Shown here in pieces: positions 24,597 through 31,553 of a stretch of 36,930 nt of DNA. The position numbers and the translations under genes are program-made. The stretch is from Aquibium sp. ELW1220 (GTDB lineage Bacteria > Pseudomonadota > Alphaproteobacteria > Rhizobiales > Rhizobiaceae), in the NCBI RefSeq assembly GCF_030398385.1, contig NZ_JAOAOQ010000051.1, positions 1 through 36,930 on the forward strand. The letters are read 5' to 3'. Each line of letters begins with the position of its first letter. Positions within the stretch are counted from its first letter, which is position 1. The notes under the pieces are model-generated. The model searched no databases, had not been told where the DNA came from, and worked only from the letters and a program-made list of their open reading frames with translations.

Positions 24597-25718
24597 ATGA
24601 AGCGCGTCATCATCAGCGGGACGGGGGCGACCATCCCGCAGGCCGTGATCGGCAACGAGGAACTGGTCGAGAGCTACAACGCCTTCGTCGAGCGCGAAAA
24701 CCTGCAGCGTGCGGCCGAAGGGCTCGAGCCGCTGCCATCCTCCAGCGCCGCCTTCATCGAACACGCCTCGGGCATCCGCCAGCGCCACGTCCACACGCCC
24801 GACGGCATCCTCGACATCGACCGGATGGCGCCGCGCATCGCCGCGCGCGACGACGACGACCTGTCGGTGCTGGCCGAATTCGGTGCATCGGCCGCGACGG
24901 CGGCGATCGAGGACGCGGGCGTCGATCCGGCGAGCGTCGACCTCGTCATCTGCGCCTCCTCGCACCTGCAGCGCATGTATCCGGCGATCGGCATCGAGAT
25001 CCAGAAGGCGGTAGGCGCGCAGGGCGCGGCCTTCGACTTGAGCCTCGGCTGCTCGTCGGCGGCCAGCGGGCTGCACGTCGCGTTCAACCTGCTGCGGGCC
25101 GGCGCGCATCGCCGCGCGCTGGTGGTGACGCCGGAGCTGATCACCGCGCATCTCAACTTCCGCGACCGCCAGACGCATTTCATCTTCGGCGACGCGGCCA
25201 CCGCGCTGCTGCTCGAAGCCGTGGACGACGACCGCGAGGTGGCCGGCCGGTTCGAGCTGGTCGACACGCGCAACTGGACGCAGTTCTCCAACAACATCCG
25301 CTCGAACTTCGGCTATCTCAACCGCGCCGCGGAAGAGGATGCGAGCCGCGTGCCGATGCACGACAAGCTGATCAGGCAGCAGGGCAACAAGGTGTTCAAG
25401 GACGTGACGGTGGCCAGCCACCGCTTCATCGTCGACTTCCTGGCCGACCATGGCCATACGCCGCACACCATCCGCCGCTTCTGGCTGCACCAGGCCAACG
25501 GGCGCATGAACGCGATGATCCTGAAACTGGCCTTCGGCGAGGAGGTGGGGCAGGACCGCGCGCCGATGGTGCTCGACGAACTCGGCAACACCGCCGCCGC
25601 CGGCGCGGTGGTGGCCATGCACCGTCACCACAAGGACATGAAGCCGGGCGATTTCGGCCTCGTCTGCACCTATGGCGCCGGCTATTCCATCGGCGGCGCG
25701 CTGGTGCGGATGATGTAG
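24597..25718 (+). CDS. Beta-ketoacyl-ACP synthase III-like (FabH/thiolase fold)
   Basis: A 373-residue KASIII-type condensing enzyme that would join an acyl-CoA starter with malonyl-ACP or a similar extender. The triad is visible as C152 (LSLGCSSAASGLH), H298 (WLHQANGRM) and N331 (LGNTAAAG). At 373 residues it is longer than housekeeping FabH (about 320-330) and carries an insertion around residues 28-50 and again near 220-260. It is therefore probably a specialised paralogue, such as the long KASIII group that takes medium-chain acyl-CoA, rather than the primary initiator. It stands 14 bases before a MOSC-domain gene on the same strand, and fab or acyl-carrier genes are not adjacent. The ATG at 24597 is the natural start. 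Confidence 0.88.
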   Translation: MKRVIISGTGATIPQAVIGNEELVESYNAFVERENLQRAAEGLEPLPSSSAAFIEHASGIRQRHVHTPDGILDIDRMAPRIAARDDDDLSVLAEFGASAATAAIEDAGVDPASVDLVICASSHLQRMYPAIGIEIQKAVGAQGAAFDLSLGCSSAASGLHVAFNLLRAGAHRRALVVTPELITAHLNFRDRQTHFIFGDAATALLLEAVDDDREVAGRFELVDTRNWTQFSNNIRSNFGYLNRAAEEDASRVPMHDKLIRQQGNKVFKDVTVASHRFIVDFLADHGHTPHTIRRFWLHQANGRMNAMILKLAFGEEVGQDRAPMVLDELGNTAAAGAVVAMHRHHKDMKPGDFGLVCTYGAGYSIGGALVRMM

Positions 25719-25732
25719 GCTGGAGGCCGCCG

Positions 25733-26350
25733 ATGCAACTGCCCCTGCTGCGCCTCGACGACGAGGTGGAAATCCACCCGGCCCGCAAGCTGCTCGGCAC
25801 GGTGGACGCGGTGCTGGTGGCGGGCGGGCGCGATTTCGTCACCGCGCGGGCCGACACGCTCGACCTCGGCTTCGACGGGATCGCAGGCGACCATCACCGC
25901 GGCGTCACGCGACGCTCCGGCGGCCGCGAGCCCTGGTATCCGCGCGGCACCGAAATGCGCAACGAGCGGCAGCTGTCGATCGTGGCCGCCGACGAACTCG
26001 CCATCGTCGCCGGCCGGATGGAGCTTGCCGAGATCCTTCCCGAATGGATCGGCGCCAACATGGTGCTCGGCGGCGTGCCCGGCCTGTCGATGCTGCCGGC
26101 CGGCACGCTGCTCTTCTTCTCCGGCGGGGTGACGCTCAAGGTCGACGGCCAGAACGTGCCCTGCCGCATCGCCGGCCGCTCCATCGCCGACCATGCCCGC
26201 ATGCCCGACCGCGAAGCCGGCGCGCTCCTGTTTCCCAAGGTCGCGCGGCGGCTGCGCGGCCTCGTCGCCTGGGTGGAGAAGCCGGGCCGCATCGCCGCCG
26301 GCGAGAAGGTTTCCGTGCGCATCCCCGAGCAGTGGATCTATCGGCCCTGA
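25733..26350 (+). CDS. MOSC domain protein
   Basis: A 205-residue MOSC (molybdenum cofactor sulfurase C-terminal) domain protein. Visible family features include GFDGIAGDHHRGVTRRSG (the basic His-containing loop), RNERQLSIVAADELA, IGANMVLGGVPGLSMLPAG and a Cys in KVDGQNVPCRIAG, the probable sulfur-carrying or Moco-contacting cysteine (near residue 144). MOSC proteins handle Moco-bound sulfur or detoxify N-hydroxylated compounds. Its start lies 14 bases after the KASIII gene, hence a probable two-gene operon. An in-frame extension far upstream overlaps that gene and is spurious. Confidence 0.87.
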   Translation: MQLPLLRLDDEVEIHPARKLLGTVDAVLVAGGRDFVTARADTLDLGFDGIAGDHHRGVTRRSGGREPWYPRGTEMRNERQLSIVAADELAIVAGRMELAEILPEWIGANMVLGGVPGLSMLPAGTLLFFSGGVTLKVDGQNVPCRIAGRSIADHARMPDREAGALLFPKVARRLRGLVAWVEKPGRIAAGEKVSVRIPEQWIYRP

Positions 26351-26363
26351 AGATTGCCGGCCG

Positions 26364-26675
26364 TCACTCTTCGTCGTCGGGATCGAGCAGCCGCGTCGCG
26401 CGCCAGCGCGTCAGGACGGCATTGGTCTCGTCGATGACGAAGAACCGCGCCGAATCGCGGTCGTAGCCCTCGTCGAGCAGGGCCTCGTAGCCGGTGTGCT
26501 CGTGGCGGACATGGGCGACGGCGGCGAGCCAGACGGCCGTGGAAGGCGGCAGCGTCTTCATGTGCGGGCGCATGGCATCGGCCCTGATCTTCTCCATGTC
26601 GGCATAGGGGGCTGCCGGCAGGAGCAGGGTCAGCGCCTTTGCCACGGCGCGGGCGCGGCCGGTGCGGCCGATCAC
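26364..26675 (-). CDS. DUF2293 domain protein
   Basis: A 103-residue protein of the DUF2293 family: LLPAAPYADMEKIRADAM in the first half, then VAHVRHEHTGYEALLDEGYD and DSARFFVIDETNAVLTRWR in the second. The conserved RHxxTxY block suggests a nucleic-acid or metal role, but no function is established. The GTG at 26675 overlaps the trmO stop (GTGA), so it is translated with trmO, a tRNA-modification gene. It is convergent with the MOSC gene, leaving 13 bases between their ends. Confidence 0.85.
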   Translation of the reverse strand: MIGRTGRARAVAKALTLLLPAAPYADMEKIRADAMRPHMKTLPPSTAVWLAAVAHVRHEHTGYEALLDEGYDRDSARFFVIDETNAVLTRWRATRLLDPDDEE

Positions 26676-27175
26676 GAGCCGCTTCGCTCCGACGGGCGCG
26701 TCGCCTCCGGAAAGGCGTCGATCGAGGCGAAATAGGGCTTGAGGTCGACGACCGGCGTGCCGTCGAGCACGTCGATGGCATCGATCCCGACGATGCCCGA
26801 GGCGATGTCGACCGAGACGATCCGCGCCACATGCAGGCCGATCGGGTTCGGCCGGGCAGGGGAGCGCAGCGCGAAGGTCCCGCGCGGCGCGGCGGCATGG
26901 CGCGGGAACTGGACGATCAGGTCGCGGTCGGAGCGATCGAGCCAGGTGAGGAGGACCACGTGGCTGAACCCCGACAGCCCGTCGAGGCCTTCGCGATAGG
27001 CGTTTGCGATCTCGACGCTGGCCGGCCGCCCGCGCTCGCGGGCCGCCGCCATGTTCTTCGGGCAGTCGCTCCGCTCGGTCCAGGGCGAATGCACCGTGCC
27101 GATGAAGACCAGCCCGGCATCGGCGGGCATCGCCGCCGGATCGAAGGGCAGTTGCCGTTCACCCTCGCGCTTCAT
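26672..27175 (-). CDS. trmO: tRNA (adenine(37)-N6)-methyltransferase TrmO
   Basis: A 167-residue TsaA/YaeB-like protein. TrmO uses SAM to N6-methylate t6A at position 37 of certain tRNAs. Signature pieces are IGTVHSPWTERSDCPKN at the N-terminus, LSGFSHVVLLTWLDRSDRD, and the SAM-binding LRSPARPNPIGLHVARIVS. The sequence ends soon after VVDLKPYFASIDAFPEA, so it lacks the roughly 60-residue C-terminal domain of E. coli TrmO (235 residues); the shorter form is common. ATG 27175 has GGAGA eight bases upstream; a longer in-frame start at 27463 crosses a repeat and is rejected. Confidence 0.9.
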   Translation of the reverse strand: MKREGERQLPFDPAAMPADAGLVFIGTVHSPWTERSDCPKNMAAARERGRPASVEIANAYREGLDGLSGFSHVVLLTWLDRSDRDLIVQFPRHAAAPRGTFALRSPARPNPIGLHVARIVSVDIASGIVGIDAIDVLDGTPVVDLKPYFASIDAFPEATRPSERSGS

Positions 27176-27374
27176 GCTCTGATCTCCAACGCTGTCGGGC
27201 AGCGGCCCGGGGAGGGGATCGATCCTACGGCTCCGAAGCCTGCCGGGTCGTCCCTCTCTTGTCTCTATGCGGTTGGCAGGCAAGTACGCCATCGTGCGGC
27301 CGTCATCAACTCCGCTGCATTCGAGCGTCTGCAGGTTGGCATCGACGGTCAGCCGCGCGGCCTCCCTCATCGGC

Positions 27375-27512
27375 GTCATTCCGGGGCCGCGCGGCGGAGG
27401 CATCCGGATCCGGAATCCATGCCGCAACGTCTGCGGCAAACGCCTCGACACGACCGGCGTCACGGAATGGATTCCGGACAGACGCTCCGCGCTGTTCGTC
27501 TTCCGGAATGAC
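27375..27512. repeat. Diverged GTCATTCCGG palindromic repeat
   Basis: Starts GTCATTCCGG and ends CCGGAATGAC, with inner inverted GGAATCCATGCCG (about 27412) and GGAATGGATTCC (about 27463). It has the same architecture as 5811-6007 but ATTCCGG in place of ATCCCGG, so it is a separate subfamily. It lies in the 549-base gap between trmO and the ArsR-methyltransferase gene. The remainder of that gap, apart from the operator, shows no gene I can support. Confidence 0.75.
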
Positions 27513-27688
27513 GGGGGTATCGCTGCCGGAGCCGAGACTGCCTCCGCTCCCGGCCCGCAGCCGACCGCCTCGCCGTCCTCGGTACGGTTCGCGGAGGACG
27601 GCGCCGCAGCTGCGGCTGTGGTTGGCCATCGAAGCCGCGGGCATTGTTCGCCGGGATTGCGATGACCGGTTGCATCATTCGCCCACTC

Positions 27689-27710
27689 GATATAAACATA
27701 TCTTTATATC
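27689..27710. promoter_or_regulatory. Palindromic AT-rich operator upstream of ArsR-methyltransferase/metF
   Basis: GATATAAA (27689-27696) and TTTATATC (27703-27710) are perfect inverted halves around CATATC, a 22-bp site 14 bases before the ATG at 27725. In this GC-rich genome such an AT block stands out. It resembles the operator type reported for SahR-like ArsR regulators of methionine/SAM-cycle genes in alphaproteobacteria, and its position over the promoter fits autorepression. Confidence 0.75.
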
Positions 27711-27724
27711 GTTTGGAGTTGCCG

Positions 27725-28738
27725 ATGCTGTCCCGTCCCCTGACCGATCTCGCTGCCTTCGTTGATAGCTTGAAGGCGGTCGCCGAATCCAGCCGGCTGC
27801 GCATTCTCTACCTGCTGTCGCGCGGCGATCTCACGGTCTCCGACATCACCGAGATCCTCAACCAGTCGCAGCCGCGCGTCTCGCGCCATCTCAAGCTCCT
27901 GCTCGACGAAGGTCTGATCGGCCGCTACCAGGAGGGCTCCTGGGCCTATTTCCACCTGGCCGAGGAGGGGTTCGAGCGCGACCTCGTGGCGAGCCTCATC
28001 GCCCGGATCGACCCGGCGCAGCCGCCGGTCGACCGCGACCTGGAGCGGCTTTCCGCGGTCAAGTCGCGCCGGCAGGAGCGGGCCGCGGCCTATTTCGGCG
28101 CCAATGCCGAGAGCTGGGACCGCATCCGCTCGCTGCACGTGCCGGAGGCGGCGGTCGAGACGGCGATCATCGATCTCGTCGCGCGGCGGCCCTTCCGCAC
28201 CATGCTCGACCTCGGCACCGGCACCGGCCGGATGCTGGAGATTCTGGCGCCGTTCTACCAGCATGCGATCGGCGTCGACCTGTCGCGCGAAATGCTGGCG
28301 ATCGCGCGCGCCAACCTGGAGAAGGCGGGCATCGCCCATGCGCAGATCCGCCAGGGCGACCTGCTGGCGCCGCCGGTCGAGCGAGGCCAGTTCGATCTCG
28401 TCACCATCCACCAGGTGCTGCACTATCTCGAGCATCCCGGCGCCGCGATCACCGAGGCCGCCCGCCTGCTGCGCCCCTCGGGACAATTGCTGATCGTCGA
28501 CTTCGCCGCGCACGAGCTGGAGTTCCTGCGCGAGGAGCACGCCCATCTGAGGCTCGGCTTTTCGGACCGGCAGATCGCGGAGTGGTTCGACGAGGCGGGG
28601 CTGGATCTCGCAGAGACGATCGAATTCGAACCGACGGGCGTCGCCGGCGAGCATCTGACGGTGAAGCTCTGGCTCGGCCGCGACCGCCGCCTTCTCATCG
28701 CCGACACGCACAGCACAGCCAAGGAGCAGACCGCGTGA
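27725..28738 (+). CDS. ArsR-family regulator fused to SAM-dependent methyltransferase (SahR-like)
   Basis: A 337-residue fusion. Residues 1-95 are an ArsR winged helix (LSRGDLTVSDITEILNQSQP, recognition helix PRVSRHLKLLLDEGL). Residues about 115-320 form a class I methyltransferase with TMLDLGTGTGRMLEILAPFY (GTGTG at 164-168), GVDLSREML and FDLVTIHQVLHYLEHPG. The metal-binding ELCVC motif of ArsR/SmtB sensors is missing, so it probably senses SAM or SAH through the methyltransferase domain; whether that domain still catalyses is unclear. It overlaps metF by GTGA and has a palindromic operator just upstream, so it most likely represses its own operon including metF. Confidence 0.9.
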   Translation: MLSRPLTDLAAFVDSLKAVAESSRLRILYLLSRGDLTVSDITEILNQSQPRVSRHLKLLLDEGLIGRYQEGSWAYFHLAEEGFERDLVASLIARIDPAQPPVDRDLERLSAVKSRRQERAAAYFGANAESWDRIRSLHVPEAAVETAIIDLVARRPFRTMLDLGTGTGRMLEILAPFYQHAIGVDLSREMLAIARANLEKAGIAHAQIRQGDLLAPPVERGQFDLVTIHQVLHYLEHPGAAITEAARLLRPSGQLLIVDFAAHELEFLREEHAHLRLGFSDRQIAEWFDEAGLDLAETIEFEPTGVAGEHLTVKLWLGRDRRLLIADTHSTAKEQTA

Positions 28739-29658
28739 ACCAGTTCCGCTTTTCCCGCCGTCCCGACATCGGCAACCGCATCAAGGTGTCCTTCGAGTTC
28801 TTTCCGCCGAAGAACGACCTGATGGAGGCGAGGCTCTGGGAGACGACCGATCGGCTGCAGGCGCTGTCGCCGGACTTCGTGTCCGTCACCTATGGCGCGG
28901 GCGGCTCGACGCGCGAGCGCACCGCGCGCACGGTCGGCCGCATCCTGCGCGAGACGAGCCTGGTGCCGGCCACGCACATGACCTGCGTCGACGCCTCGCG
29001 CGACGAGGTGGACGAGGTGATCGGCGATTTCATCGGCATGGGCGTCACGCGATTCGTGGCGCTGCGCGGCGACCCGGCCGAGGGCGTCGGCGCCCGCTAC
29101 CGGCCGCATCCGGCCGGCTACGCCAATGCCGCCGAGCTGGTGGGCGCTCTGAAGGCGAGGGGCGCGGCCGACATCTCGGTCTCGGCCTACCCCGAGAAGC
29201 ATCCGGAAAGCCCGGATTTCGCCACCGACGTCGACATGCTGAAGCGCAAGGTCGACGCCGGCGCGACGAGGGCCATCACCCAGTTCTTCTTCGACAATGA
29301 CAGCTACGAGCGCTACGTCGAGCGCATCCGCCGCGCCGGCATCTACGTGCCGATCGTGCCGGGCATCCTGCCGGTGCACAATTTCAGGCAGGTCGCGAGC
29401 TTCTCGGCGCGCTGCGGCGCACATGTGCCGGCCTGGATGGCGGAGCGCTTCGAGGGGCTCGACGACGACCCGCAGACCCATGCGCTGGTGGCGGCGGCGG
29501 TCGCGGCCGAGCAGGTGCTCGACCTCGTCGAGCGCGGGATCACCGACTTCCACTTCTACACCATGAACCGCGCCGATCTCGTCGTCGCGATCTGCCACAT
29601 GATCGGCATCCGCGCCTTGGCGATCCCCCAGCAGGAGACCCGCCCGGCCGCCGCGTAG
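28735..29658 (+). CDS. metF: Methylenetetrahydrofolate reductase
   Basis: A 307-residue MetF, the FAD-dependent TIM-barrel enzyme that makes 5-methyl-THF for methionine synthesis. Recognisable are KVSFEFFPPKND (E21 is the catalytic acid equivalent), FVSVTYGAGGSTRERT, THMTCVDASRDEV, RFVALRGDPA, ITQFFFDNDSYERYV and VPIVPGILPVHNF. The length is normal for bacterial MetF. The GTG start at 28735 is set by the GTGA overlap with the regulator stop. With that regulator it forms a methionine-cycle unit; metH is not in the window. Confidence 0.95.
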   Translation: MNQFRFSRRPDIGNRIKVSFEFFPPKNDLMEARLWETTDRLQALSPDFVSVTYGAGGSTRERTARTVGRILRETSLVPATHMTCVDASRDEVDEVIGDFIGMGVTRFVALRGDPAEGVGARYRPHPAGYANAAELVGALKARGAADISVSAYPEKHPESPDFATDVDMLKRKVDAGATRAITQFFFDNDSYERYVERIRRAGIYVPIVPGILPVHNFRQVASFSARCGAHVPAWMAERFEGLDDDPQTHALVAAAVAAEQVLDLVERGITDFHFYTMNRADLVVAICHMIGIRALAIPQQETRPAAA

Positions 29659-29670
29659 GCCGCACCGGGC

Positions 29671-30073
29671 AGAGCGCCGTCACCTTCTCCCATCGCAGAC
29701 GATGCCAAGGTGAAGCCGACGTCGCGGCCAAGCCCTCTTCTCCCCGTTCACGGGGAGGAGATGCCGGCAGGCAGATGAGGGGCGGCGCCGACGCTCCAAG
29801 CCGGGCGCAACCGGCCGAAAGCGCACCGGGGCAGGACACGCCGTCCGGACCGCCGATTCGTCCGCTCGACCCTCCGCGCCGCCCCTCATCCCCCTGCCGG
29901 GACCTTCTCCCCGCAAGCGGGGAGAAGAGCGCCGTCACCGACGGCTTCGTTTATCGCAGACCTGGCGCCGACGTCGCGGCCGCGCCCCTTCTCCCCGTTC
30001 ACGGGGAGAAGATGCCGGCAGGCAGATGAGGGGCGGCGCCGACGCTCCAAGCCGGGCGCAACCGGCCGAAAGT
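29671..30073. repeat. Tandem duplication of CTTCTCCCC palindromic repeats after metF
   Basis: AGAGCGCCGTCACC opens two similar blocks at 29671 and 29926 (period 255). Each then has an ATCGCAGAC..GACGTCGCGGCC lead and a unit CTTCTCCCCGTTCACGGGGA..GATGAGGGGCGGCG (29737-29821 and 29988-30072, near identical). The first block continues to the mirror arm CCCTCATCCCCCTGCCGGGA plus hairpin ending near 29928; the second stops after CGGCCGAAAG. The hairpin arms are those of the element inside paaD. The 520-base gap 29659-30178 contains only these repeats and the terminator below. Confidence 0.85.
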
Positions 30074-30107
30074 GCGCCGAAACACCCCCGCACCCCCCCG
30101 AACGCAG

Positions 30108-30134
30108 AACGGCCGGGCATCATGCCCGGCCGTT
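30108..30134 (-). terminator. Strong 12-bp hairpin terminator after the 28-aa peptide gene
   Basis: AACGGCCGGGCA (30108-30119) pairs perfectly with TGCCCGGCCGTT (30123-30134) around a three-base loop. On the minus strand it follows the small ORF by 44 bases and is followed by a modestly T-rich stretch. A second hairpin, GGGCCGG/CCGGCCC at 30156-30173, lies between it and the stop codon. Confidence 0.65.
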
Positions 30135-30178
30135 CGCTTGTCTCTGCTACCTTTCGGGCCGGCGGACCGGCCCTCCGC

Positions 30179-30265
30179 TCAGGGGATCACCCCGACGATA
30201 AGCGCTCCGATGAAGGCGAACGCACAACACACCATCAACGCGTTGATAGGTTTCGTCAGTCCCAT
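30179..30265 (-). CDS. 28-residue single-pass membrane peptide
   Basis: A short ORF of 29 codons. The product starts MGLTKPINALMV and continues with a hydrophobic helix (about residues 8-27) ending IVGVIP, so it should be a one-span inner-membrane peptide with a short basic N-terminus. The evidence for expression is unusually good for its size: an AGGAGG ribosome binding site seven bases before the ATG, a sigma70-like promoter (30296-30323), and a strong hairpin after the stop. I recall similar TKPxNAL-type tiny proteins in rhizobia but know no function. Nothing else explains this interval; it is on the minus strand between repeats and the EamA gene. Confidence 0.78.
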   Translation of the reverse strand: MGLTKPINALMVCCAFAFIGALIVGVIP

Positions 30266-30295
30266 GTCATAGCCTCCTCAGTAGACTATGCCAGA

Positions 30296-30323
30296 AGTGT
30301 AGGCGAGTTTGTGCCACTGGCAA
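30296..30323 (-). promoter_or_regulatory. Sigma70-like promoter for the 28-aa peptide gene
   Basis: On the minus strand TTGCCA (30318-30323) and TACACT (30296-30301) are separated by 16 bases, about 31 bases upstream of the ATG at 30265. Further upstream TGTGC and GCACA half-sites flank six bases (30332-30347), a possible operator. Confidence 0.5.
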
Positions 30324-30461
30324 GCGAATTGTGTGCTGCGGCGCACAGTGGATGTGGAACCTTCGCCGCCGGCCGGCGTGTTTCCCGTTGAAAATCCTTG
30401 CTTATCCTGCGGCGGTCGGCCTGTGCGAATCCTTAGCCGGAAGCGCGCCGGACAGGCGCCT

Positions 30462-31391
30462 CTACCGCACTGCAGCATCGCGGCTGCGGCGGCGGAGCAG
30501 GCGGCCGTCGATCACGACCAGGCCGCAGGCGATGATGGCGATTCCGGCCAGTTCGAAAAGCTCCAGCCTCTCGGCGAGAAAGACGGTGCCGAGCAGGATG
30601 GCGCTGGCCGGGACGATCAGCGTCACCAGCGAGGCATTGCTGGCGCCGGCTGCCGCGACGATCCGGAAGTAGAGGATGTAGGCGAAGGCGGTGGCCAATA
30701 GCGCCAGTCCGAGCACGGCGCTCCAGGCGCCGAGGGAGGCGGTCGCAAGGCCTTGCCCGCCATCGACCAGCAGCGCCACGGGCAGCATCACGGCGGTCGA
30801 GGCGGTCAGCTGGCCGGCGGCCACGAGCTGCGGGGGAAGGCCCGTGATGCGCTTGGCCAGGATGAAGGCGAAGGCGTAGGACAGCGACGCGCCGACGAGG
30901 AACAGCTTTGCCCAGACCGGGCCGCCGAGACCCGCCAGCACCCCGGGTCCCACCATGATCGCCGTTCCGGCGATGCCGATCAGCACGCCCGCCACCTTGT
31001 TCACCGTCAGCTGCTCGTCCGCCAGGAAGGCGCTGGCGACGAGCGCCGTCCAGAACGGTGTGGTGGCGTTCAGCACCGAGGCGAGGCCGGCGCCGAGCTC
31101 AGTCTGGCCCATGAAGATCAGCGAGAAGGGCACCACATTATTGAACAGGGAGAGCAGCACCAGCGGCCCGGCCATCCTGAGTGCCGGCGCAAACGACTGA
31201 CCCGTCGCCGCGAGAAAGACATGCAGCGCCGCGGCCGCGATGCCGACGCGCAGCAGCACCAGCGTGATCGGCGGGATCTCGGCCACCGCGATCCGCGCGA
31301 AGAAGAACGACCCGCCCCAGATCGCGCCGAGAGTCAGGATCTGCGCCCAGACCGCGGCGGTCATCGGGGCGGGCGTGGTCTTCTGCGTCAT
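30462..31391 (-). CDS. EamA/DMT-family transporter
   Basis: A 309-residue drug/metabolite transporter with ten predicted TM helices in two EamA repeats: the first contains LGAIWGGSFFFARIAVAEIPP and LLSLFNNVVPFSLIFMGQTE, the second LSYAFAFILAKRITGLPPQ and VPASAILLGTVFLAERLE. Family members export amino acids, purines or other metabolites; substrate is unknown here. The start is ATG 31391 (MTQKTTPAPMTAAVWAQ). The gene is divergent from the decarboxylase gene at 31554, which raises the possibility that both deal with basic amino acids or amines, but that is only inference. Confidence 0.9.
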   Translation of the reverse strand: MTQKTTPAPMTAAVWAQILTLGAIWGGSFFFARIAVAEIPPITLVLLRVGIAAAALHVFLAATGQSFAPALRMAGPLVLLSLFNNVVPFSLIFMGQTELGAGLASVLNATTPFWTALVASAFLADEQLTVNKVAGVLIGIAGTAIMVGPGVLAGLGGPVWAKLFLVGASLSYAFAFILAKRITGLPPQLVAAGQLTASTAVMLPVALLVDGGQGLATASLGAWSAVLGLALLATAFAYILYFRIVAAAGASNASLVTLIVPASAILLGTVFLAERLELFELAGIAIIACGLVVIDGRLLRRRSRDAAVR

Positions 31392-31553
31392 GTCGGCTTT
31401 CCTGCTTTCGGCGTCTCGTGTTCGCCACGCGGCTGGGATAGGACAGGGAACGGCCGGCGACCACCCGAATTCCGTTGCCGGGACATGGCCGTTCCGGCGC
31501 GGCCTTCGTGCCGGTGTCGGCGGATCCTCTTCGCGCCAGCATGGGAGTGGCCG

